Made by a program: the position numbers and the translations under genes
The notes under the pieces: model-generated
Database searches by the model: none
Told to the model about the DNA's origin: nothing
Seen by the model: only the letters and a program-made list of their open reading frames with translations
Origin: Styela clava
Lineage: Eukaryota; Chordata; Ascidiacea; Stolidobranchia; Styelidae
Direction: 5' to 3'
Length of the DNA stretch: 64,000 nt
Assembly (NCBI RefSeq): GCF_964204865.1
Contig: NC_135263.1
Span: 12,073,426-12,137,425, forward strand
In this document: in pieces, positions 58,763-64,000 of the stretch
Layout of the letters: each line of letters begins with the position of its first letter
Position numbering within the stretch: the first letter of the stretch is position 1

Positions 58763-60569
58763 AAAAAATAAATACACTATACTTGATAATGTTCCTGTTT
58801 TCCATGTGGGCTGAAAAGACTATTGTGCATTGACTATCGTAAATCTAACATAAAGTTTAAACATTAAACTCTATCGAGAAGGCACGTGGATTCAAAAATA
58901 GATCTATGTAATATGTATGCTCCCATGATTCACTGGAATACACTCTTGAGGAGGGCCAATGTTACAAATTTGACTTCAAACAGCGTTAAAATGAATGACA
59001 TAGTTTTATTACTGCGTTAAGATAATGTTATTAAAATAGCGAATATTATTCATAATAGCAAGTTGTTTGGAATAAAAAACCATGCGAGACGACACTTCGA
59101 TTTGACAAACATTCCGGAATGTTACAATATATATTCAACACTGACCATATTTGTTAATTAAACGTTGACATTATATATGGATCAATAACAAAAGCAAACG
59201 AGATTTGAGACTGTGGATAATGGAAGACTGGAATAATTTATATATTATTATAGGAATTAACTGGAAACAATTTATATGCACGAGTTTGCACTCGGAGTTC
59301 TGAGACTTCGATTTTTTGTAAAATCTAACCTAATATCCGATTTTCAGGTTAAAAAAATATTTTCCATTAATAATTTTAGTTTATTTTTTCAACTTTAGAC
59401 TACGTTGAAATATAATCCACTTTTGTTCAAATGCAGTAAAAAATCTCTAGACAGTTGCCTGCTTGCTCTGTTTGTATTTCCTTGTTGCATATGAAAATTA
59501 TGTTCACAAGATGTTCAAATGCAGTAAAAAATCTCTAGACAGTTGCCTCCTTGCTCTGTTTGTATTTCCTTGTTGCATATGAAAATTGTGTTCACAAGAT
59601 GTGGATAGCATTTGAAGAGAGCATATACAATCACGATATTTTGATAAACTCACATAACAGTTATATCAAAACAGATTGCAAGTTATGGTTGCGCTTCGAT
59701 AACAAAATGATTAGAGTCAGTTTCGTCTTGCTCCTTCTTTTTTTCTGTTTCGTTCCTCTCTTCTATAATTTTGAGTGCCATTTTGAAAATATCACCGTCA
59801 AATTGTACCGAAATGTGATCATGTTTGGGCGCCTTTCGATCGGTGTGTACTACATCTGACCACGATGATCTTTGTGATCTGCCAATAAAACAAATATTAT
59901 TGAATGGAAGGAAGATGTTGGCCGTTCAATATTGTGTGAAAAAAATGAAGGAAGCTAATAATCATAAAGTAAGAAACACTTTCACATGTACATCGTATTA
60001 TCAAATATTAAAAATGAAAGTTCTATGCAAAACAATTTTTTTTGTTCAATTATAACATGTCATAGTTTCAAAAAGAAATTTTTAACAGTTTTAATGCTCA
60101 GAAAATAAAATTGAATGTACGTCAATTGGTAGACTATTACTACAAATAGTATTTGAGATACCTCGATCAATTTTCCAGCGATCATCAAATATTCGGACAA
60201 CATTCTGCATAGCGATACTAAGATCCGATACCTAAGTTTGAAACTAACGCAATGAAGAGTCAAATATCAAAATTGATGAATTGTTTTGCAACTTCTTCGA
60301 AAATAGAACCAAATAATTTTCATGCATTCACTGCATTCATTGCATAGTAAAAGATTTTTATATATCGTTTAATTTAGCAGGTTAAACAGAAACTAAAAAC
60401 ACGAATTTTTGAACTTCCTAATTAAAATCCGGCGCTCAGAGAATAGTTCAGGCGACAACCTTAGTCGGACTGCCAACCATTGATCCTATTTTACTAATTG
60501 ATAACTTGAAACGAAAGCATTACATGGTTTGTCAATCCTAATCACCAGAAGATCATCAATATCACTCAC
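58763..60569. other. intergenic or 3' part of the O-fucosyltransferase-like gene
   Basis: Apart from the 88-bp duplication, nothing firm. The terminal exon or exons of the minus-strand gene should lie here or below. A candidate at about 60170-60260 reads SDLSIAMQNVVRIFDDR in one frame, but no acceptor restores the required phase, so it is not called. Confidence 0.35.
59425..59602 (+). repeat. 88-bp direct tandem duplication
   Basis: Two adjacent copies starting GTTCAAATGCAGTAAAAAAT and ending TTCACAAGATG, with a period of 88 bp. They differ at only two visible positions (GCCTGCTT/GCCTCCTT, AAAATTATG/AAAATTGTG). The near-identity points to a recent event. The unit has no evident coding function. 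Confidence 0.85.
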
Positions 60570-63415
60570 CCCAAAAACGCAACAGAAAGGGAACATATTT
60601 CCATCTCAGTCGTGGACAAAATATCATTGTAATGACCTTGTAGCACCGGACAAGGCTTGAACGCATCATTAAGATAATCCGTTAAACTGAGAGAAGTAAA
60701 CGTCAGCCATCCCTGAAAATAAAGGGTTCAAATGGCGTATGGTTTTTAAATTGAAACAGAAATAACGGCCCGCCCAGTGTAAGAAAGATTGTATGTGGAC
60801 ATGTGACGGTATCATAAAATTGTCTGGATCTCATAACTTGTACCTGCACAATATATCAATACTGATATTAGGCCTAATGTCGAAAATCCGTGCTTTACTC
60901 ACATGTTCTTCGTACAAAATTTTGGCAACTTCGGCAATTAGGTTTCTTTCACTAGGTGGAGAAGCAATGTAGATGTCTCGAATGTTGAACAATTTAGCTT
61001 TTCGTATCCAGATAACTCTTTGCTCGATGGAAATAGCAATGTCATTAGCAGTTATCGCCATTGCATTGTAACATATGTTTTTCTTCACAATGTTCGTTAT
61101 AGGCTTGTTGCACCTGGATATATGAAATGGGTGGAATATTTGGATTGCTTAGACCAGCGGTTCCTAAAGGCGGCGCCACGGTGCACTCGGAAATCAAAAG
61201 AATTGTTTTAAACATAATCAATATATGAATAAATATTTTACACATTGTATTTATTCTAAATGTTTTATTGTTTTTTGATTTGACCTTCTCATTTTACCTT
61301 CTATATATCGTTCACTTTCTGCTACGTAGTGTCTGCTTCTATTGTTACAAAACTGTTACGTAACTATACAGGTAGAAACTACTTTCTGCAATTTTGCAAG
61401 TTGGAGTTTATTCATTTGCTGAACCGAGTTGAGCGAAAATGAGTTTTTTTTTAGTATTTCCGAGGAAAATCAGGAGATGAGATGGGATGACGAGTTGACC
61501 TTTTGCCTTCCTTCATTAGGGTTACATGTTTACAAATTTTGAAAGGCATAAAGTACATATTAACAAGAACAAAATTGGGTTTCTTTTATCGTTCTAGTAC
61601 GCCGTGAGTTTTCTCCCTGATAATTTGGTTGCGTACGAACAAAAAGTTTGGGAACCGCTGACATAGACCTAGGTTTACAACACGCCATTGAAAAAGAAGC
61701 AGTGTGTGGTTTTGCTAAATTGATGTTATTAAAATGAAGTGTAAACATATTGATTATTTACTTAAATTCTTGTTTTTTTCGTTTTGGTTTGATCGTTTTT
61801 AAATAAATTGATTTACTCCGCAACTAATATGGTATGCTTGTTGCTATTATTGTTAAGAGTTTCTTTCCTCGGTAGAAATAAATCTCAAATACGTGGCAGT
61901 TGAAGATGGAAGTTTTATCAGAAGGCTATTAGTTTTATATTTTAGTTCAGCTATAAAATTTTGTTGATTTAAAAAACTGACGTCACTATTTATATTTTCA
62001 CATGATCTATCACTATTTCAACTGATCCCATGATCAATGTGGATTTACAGCTGATCAATTTTTAGGTCTAGTGTTCAACCAGCAGCCTATCTATAGACAG
62101 GTGAATTCTGAACGAAAAAATTACTCTCTATTTGAAGTAGTTAGTTTCCAGTTTATTTCGAATGGCCATCTAATAGTTTATTCGCGAGATAATTTTGATT
62201 TCGTTATTGTCATTATCATATTCTTCAGGTTATCATCTGCCGCGGGGCATTATGACTCAACAGATGTCGGCTACTGTACATATTTAGTATTTACGAGCGG
62301 CTGAATATATCGATATGCGCGCTTAATTGTATATTCCGAGCGCTAATGACCATAGAAAATTATGAATTCTATTTTACATTTGTGATAATCTGGCGGTTCT
62401 CTGAAAAAAAAAATGTAAAGTGAGTTAGCGCAAGCTAAGTTTGTCGCGAGTTTATTATCAAATTATCAATGTTTATGGCCAAACAATGGTTTACTTATAA
62501 AAAAAAATTCAAAATCCTAGCTGTTTCAGCGCACTCCTCGTAATATGAGCAATCAACAGTAGTGAAATCATAAATTGCAAAGCCCTGTATAAATTCATCC
62601 ACTACGAACGGTTATATCTGTATTTATCATTATGCACATACCATGTACGGCATGCATACAGAGTATACAGGCACATAAAATATATTAACTGTCTATATAT
62701 ATCACTTGAATAGCACTATATGTATAGTGAGTGGGTTGTATATACACATGACATTGGCTGTACATGCATATTCAGTTGGCTGTATATGTATATCGCTGGA
62801 ACTTGGATGTTGGAGGAATCCATAAAAAAGTGATTATTAAGTGTTTAACTCCGATAGTGAGGCTTTCCGCATATAATTATCGCCCACGAAATTCGAACTT
62901 TCAAATCCACTCAGGGTAATTATCATTGCAAGTAACGTCGATATGTTACTTAAACAAAAGATTATGTGAAGCAATGTAGAGACGTGAATTGGTTTTTTAC
63001 TCGACAAGCAGATCCGTTTACGTTAGTACCATTTGGCGAACGATTTGCTTATTGTTTATAAACACGCGGATATCACGTACGCACACGATATTTAGATGGT
63101 GTGGTACCAACCTGGAGATGGTTCGTTTAAAATATGCTGTTTAAGTCGGGTTTGAGCATATTATGTTAACTACGTTGTCAAGCAAATTCCTGCCTTCCCA
63201 CTTGTAACCACCAGATTAATATTGACTAAATTTAACTAATTCCTCATACCTCAGCATAAATTCTTCTTTTTGATACCGCCAATGCAAACTGATATAAGGT
63301 CTTCCCTTCATAGTACTTCGCCAGAAATCTTCAGCAAGCTTGGTAATATATTTTGGGTTTTTAGCTACATGAGCTATGGTGAGAAATAAACGTTTTTCCG
63401 AAAGTCTTCGCAAAT
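60570..63415 (-). CDS. O-fucosyltransferase-family protein, partial (3 internal exons)
   Basis: Minus exons 63250-63415, 60903-61113 and 60570-60712, GT/AG with agreeing phases (2 then 0; exit phase 2). The frame gives 173 residues: RRLSEKRLFLTIAHVAKNPK, GRPYISLHWRYQKEEF, AIEQRV-type helix, IRDIYIASPPSERNLIAEVA, then DILSTTEMEICSLSVAFLG. The (P)Y-I-x-(L/V)-H-(x)-R pattern, the YIAS-P-E segment and the E-x-x-I-C-x-x-(S/A)-x-x-F-(L/V)-G end are the ordered motifs of the GDP-fucose O-fucosyltransferase fold (Pfam O-FucT, POFUT relatives). Such enzymes act in the ER/Golgi on Ser/Thr. The subfamily cannot be assigned, and this is not shown to be POFUT1. The N-terminal part lies beyond the right edge and the 3' exon was not found. 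The gene converges on the EGF gene. Confidence 0.65.
61155..61660. mobile_element. hAT-like element F in O-fucosyltransferase-like intron
   Basis: Ends CAGCGGTTCCTAAAGG (left) and TTTGGGAACCGCTG (right), inverted. Flanks GCTTAGAC and ACATAGAC share five of eight bases, a decayed duplication. The left subterminal block GGCGGCGCCACGG is GC-rich. The minus-strand frame at 61560-61748 overlaps the right end and is a shadow. Confidence 0.75.
61661..63249. other. intron of the O-fucosyltransferase-like gene, nothing further recognised
   Basis: AT-rich. A cluster of GGCTGTA(C/T)AT(G) motifs lies at 62755-62790. No extra exon is needed to join 63250-63415 to 60903-61113, as their phases agree. Confidence 0.45.
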
Positions 63416-63823
63416 CTAAATTGTTTTGAATTTATTTTTCAGTCGGTTTGAAACAAATTCGAAGTACTCATTTGGAAAAAAATTTCAAATAATATTCGAC
63501 ACTGCTTTTTTTTGTTACTGCAAAGGAACTATTTAGGATTTCAGCCTTTTCTTTTCGTGGCCCATTTTTGTTGCCCGAAAGTTCTGTGATCCGTTAACTT
63601 TCTCATGAAAGGGGGAAACAACAAGAAAAACAAAAAATTCGTTCCGTGAAGATAGACATTTTCGCTTTAATAATTTAAATGTAAATTACCACTCAGTACA
63701 GCAAAAATTAATTTATCAATCAATAACTCTAGCAATTTTTAATAGGGTTGGGTTCCACCTGAAAACGTTTCTGTGGCTTAGCAGTAGACCGTGGACCACT
63801 GGTTGAAAACTGATGTACTGGAA

Positions 63824-64000
63824 CAGGGTGGTCCAAACCCGGCCCGCGGGCCATATGTGGCCCGCTGCTTCATTATCTGTGGCCCGCGTCACATTCGGAG
63901 AGTAATCAAAAAATCGCATTACGTGTTGTTTCGTCATAAAATAAATCAAAAAAAAAACCTTTGACATATTGTCATCATTAATGTCACTGAATTTAATAGT
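63824..64000. mobile_element. hAT-like element, left end, running off the window
   Basis: Starts CAGGGTGGTCCAAACCCGGC then CCGCGGGCCATATGTGGCCC, the usual hAT terminal plus GGCCC-rich subterminal layout. No inverted right end appears before the window ends. Just before it, GTGGACCACTGGTTGAAAAC at 63790-63810 looks like the end of another such element. Confidence 0.55.

Noticed and set aside
60060..60263. Candidate 3' exon of the O-fucosyltransferase-like gene
   Set aside because: One frame (SDLSIAMQNVVRIFDDR) looks similar to the expected G-S-x-x-S region, but no AG acceptor gives the phase required after the exon ending at 60570. Left uncalled.
60570..63415. Calling the right-end gene POFUT1
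   Set aside because: Motifs fit the broad O-fucosyltransferase fold, but the available 173 residues do not include enough diagnostic sequence, and the N-terminus is outside the window.

Overview
This is AT-rich, intron-rich metazoan genomic DNA. Genes are split into many small exons with GT/AG introns of about 100 to 2,800 bp and are surrounded by short inverted-repeat transposons. There are no operons, Shine-Dalgarno sites or long uninterrupted bacterial reading frames. The mix (a fibropellin/Notch-like EGF array with one repeat per exon, a type II C-type lectin receptor, an atypical calpain, an O-fucosyltransferase-like gene, hAT and tRNA-SINE repeats) fits an invertebrate deuterostome. A tunicate is my best guess, by inference only.

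Layout. (1) 6.3-9.8 kb, minus: a complete five-exon gene for a 232-residue type II membrane protein with a C-type lectin-like domain and an N-terminal tail carrying tyrosines. (2) 14.4-19.4 kb, plus: a complete nine-exon gene for a 138-residue secreted Ser/Thr/Asn-rich mucin-like protein with a C-terminal hydrophobic (GPI-type) tail. (3) 21.4-30.7 kb, minus: an atypical calpain (protease core plus C2-like domain, no EF-hands) whose catalytic Cys and Asn appear replaced. (4) 34.7-56.3 kb, plus: a 41-exon gene for a 1,499-residue protein made of a signal peptide, 37 EGF repeats, a Thr-rich stalk and a GPI-type tail. (5) 60.6-63.4 kb, minus: three internal exons of an O-fucosyltransferase-like gene that converges on the EGF gene and runs past the right edge. 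All coding exons listed were assembled by eye from splice sites and agreeing phases.

The most interesting system is the pair of GPI-tail genes. Genes 2 and 4 share the same first-exon pattern (eight codons, M-x-x-K-T-x-I-V, then a phase 0 intron), phase 1-1 internal exons and a similar last exon. Gene 4 looks like a gene-2-type mucin into which a large phase 1-1 EGF cassette array was inserted and amplified. Six EGF exons (37.9-43.3 kb) are near-identical units of about 570-600 bp including their introns, each unit also carrying a fossil 5' piece of an EGF exon. A further dead EGF exon lies at 6.0 kb. One amplified unit holds a three-level nest of hAT elements with clear target-site duplications. 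Many EGF repeats carry O-fucose and O-GlcNAc consensus sites, and an O-fucosyltransferase-family gene lies next door.

The rest is mostly non-coding and holds hAT-type elements, several small inverted-repeat (MITE-like) families, tRNA-derived SINE-like repeats and a non-LTR retrotransposon relic.
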